A stretch of DNA of 64,000 bases from Agapanthus africanus (taxonomy: Eukaryota; Streptophyta; Magnoliopsida; Asparagales; Amaryllidaceae), in contig JASDDO010000024.1 of the NCBI GenBank assembly GCA_030015575.1, positions 38,898,114 to 38,962,113 of the forward strand, given 5' to 3'. Shown here one piece after another: positions 44,482-55,638 of the stretch. Both the position numbers and the translations under genes were made by a program. The first letter of the stretch is position 1, and each line of letters begins with the position of its first letter. A model generated the notes under the pieces. That model saw only the letters and a program-made list of their open reading frames with translations. It did not search any database and had not been told where the DNA came from.

Positions 44482-46603
44482 TGTTAGTGTATATGCCCTA
44501 GAGGCCATTACTGTATCATACTAGTTTGTATATTACTTAATGGAAGCTTGGGATATTCACCTTGTATAGACAATCTTGCTCAATATAGTAGTATTCTACT
44601 TGGTTTGTTTCTACTTCAATGTGTACATGTGTTTATTTTAGTATATCACCTATACAAATTAGTGGAGCCCTTAGGATCTTTGCTTGATTACCAGCATTGT
44701 GATGGCAGTCACACTAGTGGGGGCTGGGTAATCTATAAGCACATCCTTATGCAGGTCCCTAGTCGCAGGACTATCGAGACAGGGCATCGATACTCCGGAG
44801 TAGACTAGTGTATGCGCTTCTCATCCCAGTGTGGGAGACGGTCTATCCCACAGCCGTCAGTACATCGTACTTGAGATAGTATGCGGGTGCTCGTTAGGTT
44901 ACGAGTACACTGGACATGACTCGTCGGGAACTGTTGGTTGGTATTATACCTATCGTCAGTTATCAGTTCCCAGGTGACATGAGTACAACTTAGTCCGCTG
45001 ACTTGACACTGTCACTTCGCCTCGAGTGTGTTCCCTCTGTACTTTGATTACTACCCTACCACGGCTCAAAGGAGTCGTGCAAACAGGTAGTTTTTGGGTG
45101 CAGTCCCGAAGCACTTGGAGGCAGTGACGGTTAGAAAGGATTCGTCTCTCCCGGTATTGGGGGTTGACATCACGCTGTGTCTAGGAGAGCCATTACACGA
45201 GTAGTCCCTGGCCAGGGCAAGCGAGATATACTGGTAGGTTTCCAGTGTTATCTCAGGGTGTTCTGGGCTTCACTCCGACACGACTTGTACCGCTATTAGG
45301 GGACTGACGTTTACCGCCCCCTAGGCCAGCCATGCGATGTATCAGACGAACAGACCGGACTGTATATAGATTGTCACATTCAGGCTCAGTAGGGGTTCAG
45401 ATGGGTTTCACCTCATCCGTCTTCTTGTCAGCATCTACCTGGGGACCGTTACGCATAGCTAGTGCCGCTTGCGGTCTGTGGTTAAACCCACTGCCAGCGT
45501 AGTGTCGAGTCTTTAGAGTCCCACACAGAAAGCTATTCGCCTTTAGGCAAAAGAGTAGAGGTCACATGGTTTTGCGACAGGTCGCATGGTTTTGCGACAG
45601 GGTTCGGTCACATCCGTGCACTTGTGCACGTTTGGTGTCCGGACAGTTAACACTAGAAGGCTTTGGTTTAAGCCAGATCCTAGTGTACTTTTTGGGATTG
45701 GTTTTATCTCGTTTGTATTCGTGTTCCTCGGAACGCGGATGCGGGTGTGTATGCACAGTTGACAGAAAGACAGAGGCAGAGGATTCTCATTGGGGTTGTT
45801 GACTGTTGACTGTTGATTATTGACTTTTGGCTAAACCCTAATGAGAATAAGAAATATGATTAACAATAATATTAATTAAGTGTTATAGTGACATGGTTGT
45901 TGAGGGGTTGACTTTGTTGACTTGTTGACTTTGTTGACCGGTTGACTAGGTTGGACTAGTTGACCATCATCATGACAATGGCTATCATTTCATGGCAAAG
46001 ACTTTTGCTTGCTTGTTTATTTGTGCAAAATGTGTGCATGAAATGATATAGCCATTTTGACTTGAACCATCACATAATACTTGATTACTATTTTGTTATG
46101 ATGGTTTTGGATTATGAGAGCTTGGATGGCAAAAGAGTTACTCATTCTCTCATTTCATTTCTCTCTCTTGGCTTGAGCTCTCCCTCTTGCTCTCTCTCTA
46201 GCTCAAGGCAACACCCTCTCATGAGTTGAGAAACATTGCCTTAGAGATAAAAGAAAACCCAAATCACTTCTCTACTCATCCTAGTTCACAAGGTTTAGTA
46301 AACCAAGTTTTCTAGTTTCTTCAAGTTCGAAGAAGAAGCCAAAGGTAGAAGCTTTCAGGTGGATCCATCTTCGGTGCAAGGAGACGACGAGGTGAGGCCG
46401 ATCCGTACACCGGGAAGAGTTGAAGACGAAAGAGTTCAAGAAAGGTATAGCCCCCTAACCGAGTAGATAAAACTCTAGTTAGGTTGTTAGTTAGTTGTTT
46501 AACAAAGATCTGTATTTTGAGTCCATGTTACCACCTCTTGAAAAATCGTTTTTCATCATTTCCGCAAATCCGTAAGTACCGGGAGAGGTAACGTGGACTT
46601 ACA
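44482..46603 (+). repeat. Element C 5' LTR
   Basis: It is 2122 bases, starting TGTTAGTGTATATGCCCTAG and ending AACGTGGACTTACA. It shares patches with the LTRs of element B in reverse, for example GCATCGATACTCCGGAGTAG and CCACGGCTCAAAGGAGTCGT, but is clearly a different subfamily. AATAAT/GTTGAC-rich sequence fills 45800-45960. No gene is supported. Confidence 0.85.
45361..45369 (+). promoter_or_regulatory. TATA box candidate in the element C LTR
   Basis: GGACTGTATATAGA lies about 880 bases into the LTR. The LTR of element B has GGACTGTATATACA at the same offset, which supports a conserved core promoter. Confidence 0.55.
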
Positions 46604-46604
46604 G

Positions 46605-46616
46605 TGGTATCAGAGA
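46605..46616 (+). other. Element C primer binding site (tRNA-iMet type)
   Basis: TGGTATCAGAGA lies one base after the LTR end at 46603, the same layout as in element B. Confidence 0.88.
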
Positions 46617-48316
46617 CTAGTTAAACACTATCTAACATGTTAGTAAAGTAAGTAGAAGTTCGATCGAAGAAAAAGTCGCGAAACGAACCCGTAAAATCAA
46701 GTTTCTGCCGAATTTTTTTCTGTCCAAAAAATGATAAATCTTACACTAAAAATCGGCTCAGGATTTTTTTCAAACACCCAAGAAAATTGGTCCAACGAAC
46801 CGGTCAAGTCGCCGCGGAAACGCGGCGGGAGCATGCTCCCGCCGCGGTTCCGCGGCCGAGTTGACTCGGCCGTGGCACAATTTTGCTGCAGTGTGTTTCT
46901 GGGGTTGTTTTGGGATTTTTAAAATATGTTTTTTCTGCCCAGATTTTCCAGAAAGAAAAATTTGTGTTTGGGGCTTAAAAATCCGTATTTTGATCGAACT
47001 TCTAAAGACTTAAGCTGACGGGTATATATCTGTGATGTGTTATATGTATTGAACGTCCGCTAATCGTTATACGTCGATTAGTGGGGATTATACATATCTG
47101 TGATCTGTAATGTTGATGGTATGTGTATATGAATTCATTAGATTGTCGCGGATGAATAGCCGGGGGTTGTGAGATGAGAGTTTTCTTTTATCTTTCAATT
47201 CATGTAATATGTAAATTGATGTAATATTAATTTTGGCCGCACAACCGGGTCGGGGTTGTAGCCGTCATTGCATAATTTCTTTTTACTGTTTTTGCTCCTA
47301 GGATAGACCCAAGGTGGGGTGCACAAACTACCGGGTATCTCGAAGTGCCGAGTGGCCTACTCACGTCGTTGAGGGAGGTTGCTCCGCTTCGGATATTTGG
47401 CGGGTAGTTTGCCGCACCCGTAGGGGTCTAGGGTGGGGTATTGGCTGTTCATCGCGACCGTGTAATCCGCTTTTCGTTACAGGCTCGTACAAATTGCGGA
47501 TTCCTAGTATATCCAATGTATTCATCTATGATCTGAAATGGCTATCATTGCAATATATCTATGTATGATATTATTTAGGCGTTGCTTATGTTTTGCATCC
47601 GCGCTAGTCCAGCCCCCGCTCTGTCGTTAGTTAAGTAACCTAACGGGTAATGACGGGGCCCCATGGCGAATGCGGATGGCATAAGCGTACGTCATATTTT
47701 GGTTGTTTTCTGCAATGGTAGGATTAAATAATGGGACGCATTGGAATTAATGCAAGAAAAAATAAACCAAGTAAAAGTCATTGGAACACTTTCAAAACCA
47801 CTCGGTTTCTTTTTAAAATAACTTTTAAACGCGGAGCTTAAGCCACTCCTTTTAAAAGCTATCTCGTTCCATCGATTATATCAAGTTCACTACGTTCACG
47901 GTTTCGCTAAAACCATTCGTAACCCTCCGTCGTTTCACATGAATAGTCAATAGTATTCAAGCTATGTATGTTGGCCAAAGTCAAGGCATAGTGATTGGTA
48001 GCTATTGGGTATTCATGTGCAGCATAGATAGATGTGTTGGTTTGGGGCAGTCGTTCTACCATTTTGGCCAAAGTCAAGGGTATGTGCGGGTGGGCTCAAA
48101 TTAACCTGGAGAATGACGGGTAGAACTTGACATGTGACTTATGATATTTTGGCCAAAGTCAAGGTCATAAGAGCATGGGGCAAAAAATCCACATCGGGAG
48201 TTTCAAAAGAACTGAAACTTGCTAGCGCTGCATACCATTTGGAGTGTGATGATTATGGTAGGATTCCTTCAGTTTTGTCACGCAATGGTATTTGGATCCC
48301 GATCCTACTGTGAGTA
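46617..48316 (+). other. Element C leader, first part
   Basis: This is non-coding. It holds the GC-rich inverted repeat at 46812-46855 and three TTGGCCAAAGTCAAGG strings at about 47970, 48063 and 48151, alternating with blocks that match the leader of element B in reverse. 48312-48316 is the left GAGTA duplication of element D. The leader continues at 60275. Confidence 0.75.
46812..46871. repeat. GC-rich inverted repeats in the element C leader
   Basis: Arms of 20 bases (46812-46831 and 46836-46855, one mismatch) enclose the tetraloop CATG. A second perfect inverted repeat, GGCCGAGT-TG-ACTCGGCC, follows at 46854-46871. Core sequence CCGCGGAA-CGCGGC matches the repeats of elements B and E. 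It lies about 200 bases after the primer site. Confidence 0.92.
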
Positions 48317-51300
48317 TGTAACATTTCAAAAAAAAAAATATTATTTTTTGGAATTTTCATAATTTTTAATTAATATTTTAATAGTCGGTGTAATTAAATA
48401 CCGATAAATGGTGAAAATTCCGGAGAAAATTTTAGAAATTCTAAAATAGGGTATTTTGTGGAAGTATGTCATTTTTAAGCTTTTATGGTTACGTATATGT
48501 TATTTTGGTGTAAATCGCGATTGGCAATCGCTAAGTGGATTTTTGGCTTTTTGTGCAAAAATGTTGCACATGATATTTTCTACACTTGTTTCTTGTTTTG
48601 GTCATGGTAGCCTAGGGTTGGACCATGTTTAGGTGACCATGGTAGGTTGAACCATTTGATTAGGGTAATTGGGTTAATTAGTGTTTTGGTTAAGTTTAAG
48701 ATTGACTTGTGTAGGGAGAAAGTGAGCCATGGTGGCTTTGTGTCGTGTGAGCATTATTTTGAGAGAGAGAGAGAGGTGGTTAGGATGTGCCATGATCCAT
48801 ATCATTCCATAATCCCTTGTGTTTTATTACCCTCTCTCACATCTCTCCCCCACAACATAACACCACATCAACACCCAACATCAAACGCGTATTTTCAGCC
48901 ACCAGAATAGCAGCTACGGCAGCGACATCAGCACAAATTCAACAGCAGATGTGAACATCAGCCTGCCCTCAACATTTTCAGCCCACCATAGCTGACTTGC
49001 ACACCCCATCATGATGTTTCTGCCCCCATTGCTGACTTACACACTCACTTCAGCCCTGATTTCAGCTGAAACAAATCTATCAGCCCCCTAGCTACTGCTA
49101 CAAGCTGTCACATCAGCCACCTACACACTCACACCAGCCCCTACAACAGCTACGACAGCTGCAGCCACCACCCTAGCACCATAGCCCCAAACCTACACCC
49201 CAAACCCCTCACATCAGCAGCAGTACATCAGCCCCCATTGTCAATACTTTCAGCCACAATAGCTGAAATTCAGCCAACCCTACACCTACACCATCATTTC
49301 AGCCACTAGCATCAGCTGCTATATCAGCACTGATTCAGCCCCATTTCCTGGCAACAGATCAGTCACATTTCAACCCCAACACAGTAGCTTCAGCACCACA
49401 CCCCCCCAACCTCATAAGCCACAGTAGTAGCTGCTGCTCTGCAACAAAGAAAGAAAAGTTCAAGCAGCAACAGCAGCCAGGAACCCACAGAAACAGCAGC
49501 AACATCTTATTTCAGCCAAGAACTGCAGCAATTGGAGCTGTAGCAGCACACCACCAGCGACCACACACTCCCCTTCTTCTTGATCTTCCCTTCTCCTTCG
49601 ATCTAAGACCCCCATGAGGTATAATCTCACAACCAACTCCTATCTTGTTAAGTTTTGGGTTATTAACTGATAGTTTACTGCTATATTGAGATATAGTGCT
49701 AGTTTAGGTGATTTGAGTGAGATTTGGCCAAGTGATGGTTTTGATTATTAGTGTAATCTTATTAAGTGTGTTTGAAACCAGTTAAACCAAGATTTGTCTC
49801 AGGTTTCACCAAATACGGATTTATAGAACTTTTCATGTCGGTTTGTGAGGATGTATGGCGTGCAGGTGAATCTGGAGTGATCCGGGGTCATTACGCGGAA
49901 AGTAAACAATACTAGGGGCTTAAATAGACCACCAGGAGACCACCCTATACAGACGAGAGCCCAAATTCCTTGTAGGGCCGGCCAGGCCGGTTTTTAGGGG
50001 TATGTGGCCGGCCCCCTGTAAAGATAGGTGCCTAATTTGCTTCGGTAGGTCATATATACCCTGCACATCACCCCAGAGTTGTTTAATTGCCATGTTTTGA
50101 CCTGAACAGAAATCTGGGACCACTTTTCTGGGTTGCTGCCATGTTTTTCATGATGTTTATAGATTTAAGTTTTGGTATTTGGTGATTCGTTTCTGTCGGG
50201 TGGCGTTTGAACGTCAACGGCAAAGGGTTATTGGTCGTTTTTGCACGCGAGGCTATATGTTTTTACCTATGGGCGTAGTGTGCACCATTTTGGTTTCCGA
50301 TATGATTTTCATGAGTTTTAGCGTGTGATATCCTTGTAGGAACCCCCCGTGGCGTCGAGGCGTTGGAGATGCAAATGGCGACATCGACACCGGCACGCTT
50401 AAAAAAAGGTGAGTAGATTTATATCTACGGGGAGAAGTCGGGTGGATGGCGTATAGCACCCCCGCAGTCCGTGGTGATGTATACGGATGCGTATACACAC
50501 CTACAATTATTATTATATGTTGTTTGGGAAATTATTGATGATTTAAGATGGATATTGGTATATTGGATTGGGGAAAAGTTACGAAACCATAGGGAAGTGG
50601 GTGCACTACACATTCATGCACACATATACATACTTGCATACATCCTCACTTCATATATGCTTATGGGATTTGTTATGGACATGTGTTCACTTGGGTATGA
50701 GGCTATGTGTTTATTAAGGATTTGAGGATGATACATGGGATTGAGATGAGTCGATGAGATTGATCCGAGTTTATGATATCGGTGATATGGTAAAATTCAT
50801 ATTCGAGATAAGTCTTGATGCCTTAGCGGATTTTGGGATAATGATGCCATAGGAATAGTGATATAAATATGTAAATGATCGACATGTGATTATGATACGA
50901 GATATGATATGATATGATATGACAGGATATTTTTAATAGGCCGCCTTGGGCGGGGTATACTCCTTGAGATGATATGTGCTGATGATATCGATTTATACGG
51001 GATTGTCGACCAGTAGTTGGATCTTGATTGTAGTAATGATGTTTGTATTGTACTAGACATAGGTCAGTACCCAGATACGATATTGATAAAGAGAATACCT
51101 GATGATTGATATGACGAATATGATATTGACCCGTACCCAGATTTGGGGATGCCGTACGACGGATTTACGTACGAGCTATAATTTGATGTTTTGATCCGCA
51201 CTCTTGATTTGGGAATAACTGATTATAGAGGTATGCTATCGGATGTGATATTATCGAGGCGGGATCACCGACTATATGTATATATTTATATGTATCGACT

Positions 51301-52950
51301 CAGAGCTTAGGCGGTTTCCCTTACCTACTACTAGCTTTAGCTCAGCCTTGTAGTAGGGTAGCTATATGACCTTTATGACATTAGATGCAGATTAGCAATC
51401 ATGGTGTTCAGTATTTCAGCTCCTGCATATTATTATTGTTGCTCTGCATCGCATACTGTTATGATTCATATTCTATTATTGATATCATGCTGTTAGGACA
51501 CCAGCACTATTACCGATGATACGTATGTTCCACATACACTTACTTGCCAGCTCACACACATCTTCATCGGTAATTGCCATGTCACTACACAGTAGTATTA
51601 TTGCATCAGGATATGACCCTTGTATGTGCATACTATTATTCCATGTTGCAGGACATACAGTTACACTTGCATTCCATTTATATGTCACATACATCATGCA
51701 TCCTGATTATACGCATTAAGATATGTTGTTTCTATGTTATTCTGGATTTGGGAACCATGGGTATTTCAAAGAGATTATGTAAATGTTTTAAAAACCCGGT
51801 TACCCTTGATATGATATTTCAGTGCGTTCACCATGTGTTTTCTCGGTGCTGAGAGTGACATGTGAAACTCGAATCGAGGAGGCGAATGAGACCGATTGCG
51901 GGTACATGGTGGACCCGGTGCGGTACCCCGGGGCAAGAAGATCGCAGATGATGGCGTTGAGCCTGTGCAGAGGAGCACTACCTACCGGTGATATTACCCG
52001 ACACGTCGGATATCCGGAGGATACCGTCGTAGTCATGAGATGGATGGTAGGGGCCGATCTGGACTGACGGCGCCCTAGATTTTGTGATTGAGACATTGAG
52101 ATTTCGAGATATTGAGGTACAGAGATTGTGATACAGAGGTATCGAGATACTGAGACTTATGTTTTGTGCCGATGTTAGGCACTGTTTATGCTGATTTCAT
52201 TTATGATACCTCATTTTAAAAATACAGAAATCTCACAAATTATGAAAACAGTTTTCTTCAGTACATGCATTCTGTTACATGCATTCATACACCATCTATA
52301 TGATACATTGTTACCTGATGCACTGACATGGACATATGGGATTACATTTGGGTTAGATATTTACACTAGCCATGGTTAGAGATTACTGATTTTATATTTG
52401 AGGATTATATATATTATGATCGTATGACCTAGGTTGCGTCATACATGCGATTTTCTGTTCGTAGATCTTTTTCTACTCACGAGTTGGCAACTCACCCCCG
52501 TTGTGCCCCAGTTTCATGCAGGTGTTGCCGTACGGATTTCATTACGGCTTTGTGGGCACATCTTCTTCAGGTGACTTGCTAGTAGGTGGGTTATTTGTAT
52601 CATAACCATCAGTATACATTGTATAATATATTCAGTTGTATCTAGAAGTTCCATCAACCAAACATGTATTTATTTGAGATAGAGACCAGGGATGTTTATT
52701 CATTCGACCGTAGAGTCGTGCGTTATATTTCTATGGATTTCATGCTGGTTGGAGTTCCCTTTTTTGTTGAGATCCTCGCCTTTAGGCGTTGTATATTATG
52801 TTGCATACAGGTTGATTTGATATGGTTCTTCCTATTCTCTACTACTTCTCTTGGTTTGGATTTCTGGGTTTCGGCTTACTTAGCATACGTACGCCTTGAA
52901 ACGTTCGTAGTCTAAGTGCCGGTCATGTTCCGTACTTTCGGGTTGTGACA
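48317..52950 (+). repeat. Element D 5' LTR
   Basis: It starts TGTAACATTTCAAAAAAA and ends TTTCGGGTTGTGACA. It contains an AT-rich start, a C- and CAGC-rich strip at about 48885-49610, GATAT microsatellite sequence near 50905-50925, and AT-rich remainder. Frames of up to about 98 codons recur in both LTRs only as copies and are not supported as genes. Confidence 0.95.
48885..49610 (+). other. CAGC-rich, G- and T-poor strip in the element D LTR
   Basis: Strings such as CATCAGCCC, TTTCAGCC and CAGCAGCAACAGCAGCC recur dozens of times on the + strand. The strip ends in ACCCCCATGAGGTATAATCTC, where GAG|GTATAAT resembles a splice donor. It looks like the transcribed leader part of the LTR. The twin is at about 56205-56940. 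Confidence 0.6.
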
Positions 52951-52954
52951 AAGT

Positions 52955-52966
52955 TGGTATCAGAGC
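52955..52966 (+). other. Element D primer binding site (tRNA-iMet type)
   Basis: TGGTATCAGAGC lies four bases after the 5' LTR end at 52950. Confidence 0.92.
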
Positions 52967-55625
52967 GTTAGGTTTTACCTTCGGAGTATAGGATGACCCT
53001 TGGTTGATGGAATAGGTAACTAAAGAAGAGTGACGTACCGTGGTATGTCCGCGGCATATTTACGATACACCATTCCACTTAAAAAGCCTTAGGATGTACA
53101 TTTCCTTGTCCAGTATCATATTCCTTCCTGATCTAGCCTCATCGGTACGAGTTTTGGTTTTGCTGCCACGATTACGGGCAGGGAGAGCTACGGCTAGAGT
53201 TGCGGTCAGCTTGAGCTCGTTACGAACGAGAACTGACCGGGGCGTGATTCTGGCGACACACGATTGTAGAGATGTGTCTTTTGATTGTGCTTTGTGCCAC
53301 GAGCGATGGATGGATCGCTGTATGAGATTACTCGGACGTGAAGATCAGTACTAGAGGATTGAGCCATTGACAGAGGCCAGCCAGATTTTGATGACCATTG
53401 GTGAATTGCTTACTCCTGATGATTGAGGCACAGTTCAGTGTGTAGACGAGTGAGCCAGTTATTGCTGCGAACAACGAGATATCGCCCCAGATGTTAGAGC
53501 TATTGCAGTACGAGATCGTACTAAGAGATGATAGAAGATCACTAGTCACCAAGAATAAATGACTAGGACATGTGGATTGTTCGCTACCCCGATGAGAGGT
53601 CATCAGATAGATTGATTCCAGCTAGAGACGACTTCACGCAGAGACGTTGAGAGTCTACAGAGATGATCGAATGTCAGTAACCTATTATTCCAAGTTTAAA
53701 GTATTCGGAAAGACATGCAGGCAATTCTATGGTCCCTCTAGAAGAATGAAACCCTAACTCGACTTAATGAACGTGTGAAAGCCTTTGAACCTTAGGATTT
53801 GTGGCAGTTCTGCGGCGCCATTAGTGAGGCTTAGGTTTGCTCTTCTACGGCTGGACCACCGATGCTGTGGTATGTACGCGATACTATTATACTATACCCA
53901 AGATGTTGAGCTCTTGGCGGATTATGAGGTTTTAATGACTCGATCGGATGGCTCGACTTAATTCGGATGCTAGGTGGTGAGATGCATTTCTTGGGAGACT
54001 CCAGATACGATGATATCCGTTGGAGTTCAGTCCATGCAGCTACGACGAGACAAGTCCGAAGCGGTCGACATTAGAAAAAGTGGAGTAAGAGGTTCGTACA
54101 AGATCTGGATATGATGACGTTCCACTCCGCCGACATCAGAGATGCGATGCGCATGCCGAGGCAGAGTACTAGATATACCTTCTAGAAGGAGTCGCGATGA
54201 GTATGCAGCCGTTCCGGAACAAGAAAACAGATTTAATAAAGGACGATAACTTCCGGACAGTTAAGCAGAGACGAGATTTGGAAAGGACCTTGAGTAGGAT
54301 TCCTTCCAGGACACTGCTGCAATGATACTTGCACCCAGGATCAGATGTGTCACGTACATTCAGAGAGCCAGAGGCCGACACCAGTGACATGTTGCTTTAC
54401 GAGTGGTCGCGATGATTGCCCGAGAGATAACCACAGAAGTGCTAAAAAGGAATCGTCCCCGTTAGCACACCTGAAAGGGGCGATGAGCCGATGGATCGAG
54501 AGATTGATAATTCACAGAGGAGACTTGGACCCAGGAGTGGTCATGTTATGCACACCAGCAGGCCAGATTTCAGGATCGTCGACGAGATATACTGTGAGTG
54601 ATCACGACAGCTGTCCAGAGATTCTTAAGGATGTGCTTGAGCGGAACTATTCCGCCATACTTGATTTCGGTATTATTGGGCGATTTATTCGCATGATTTG
54701 ATTTTGATGATTGAGGATTTACGATTTTTGCACAGTTGTTGCATTTGATATCATTTTCGAGCTTTGGTTTCACATGTTTGTGATTTTATGGGTTTTAGAC
54801 ATTGGAGTTGATTTTGTGCGTATATACGCACACGATTTGGTTTTTGCACTCTGCATAGTTCACGTATGCTTACAGTGCAGTGATTCGTATTTCGTGCACT
54901 TGGATGCACTGAACTTCGATTTCGATGGTGATGCTCGATATTTGTTTCGTGCATGATGGATGCACCGGATTTGGATTTTTAGCGCATGTTGGGCGCATGT
55001 TATGAGATGCGATTGGTGCACACCAGATGCATTAAACCGAGATTCTTCGTGCATGTCAGATGCACCTGTTTGTTCTGTCATTCACACGCGTCGCCTATGA
55101 CAGATGTTTTGTGCACACTCGATACACTTAGATATTGTTTCTGTGCGCATGTATGGCACATTCATGGATTTTGATTTCCGTGCGCACCGGACGCCCAGGG
55201 TTTTTATATGCATTCTTTGGATTGATTTTTATGGAGCAGTACGTTTCATGATATTTGATATTGCGATTGATTTTTGTACTGAGCAGGACTGATCAGATGA
55301 CTGGGTATATTTTGCATACATTGACAGATTTCAAATGGATTTCCAAAAGCGAGCTATAGTCTCATTATTTACATATAAAATTCCGATTTCTAGCATATCG
55401 GTTTTGCTTTGGATTTGGCATTCGTGTCTTCATCTTGACTCCGATGATTGCGAGACGCTTGATGGAGTATTGACTTCGAGTTATCTGCTCGTTACTTATG
55501 CGCATGTATTGCGCTATGATGCATTTTATATATTGATGATTTTGGGGCCCCATTGGTTTGGACATTTATTTGCAATGTTTTAGAATTGGGAGGTTTAAAT
55601 TTAAATTCGGGGACCGAATTTCTTT
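52967..55625 (+). other. Element D interior, decayed
   Basis: There is no domain I can name with confidence. The frame at 54345-54701 has a Cys- and Asp-rich stretch (CCFTSGRDDCPRD) that could be a worn zinc knuckle of gag. Region 54800-55210 is a degenerate repeat rich in GTGCA and TGCAC. No protease, RT or integrase motif is seen. Confidence 0.55.
54800..55210. repeat. Degenerate GTGCAC/GATGCAC repeat in element D
   Basis: Eight or so units of about 45-60 bases carry a pair such as TTCGTGCATG and GATGCACC around a short gap, followed by GATTT. Units differ in most other bases. They lie in the 3' part of the element. Confidence 0.55.
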
Positions 55626-55638
55626 AAGGGGGGAAGAC
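55626..55638 (+). other. Element D polypurine tract
   Basis: AAGGGGGGAAGAC lies directly before the 3' LTR start at 55639 and after GGGGACCGAATTTCTTT, the usual Tekay-type context. Confidence 0.9.

Noticed and set aside
45890-45965. GTTGACTTTGTTGAC repeats as W-box regulatory sites
   Set aside because: TTGAC strings are frequent here only as a local simple repeat in the LTR of element C. Nothing ties them to regulation.
51485-52915. Frames of 63-98 codons, repeated at 58809-60239
   Set aside because: They are duplicate frames within the LTR pair of element D. Preservation reflects recent copying, not coding.
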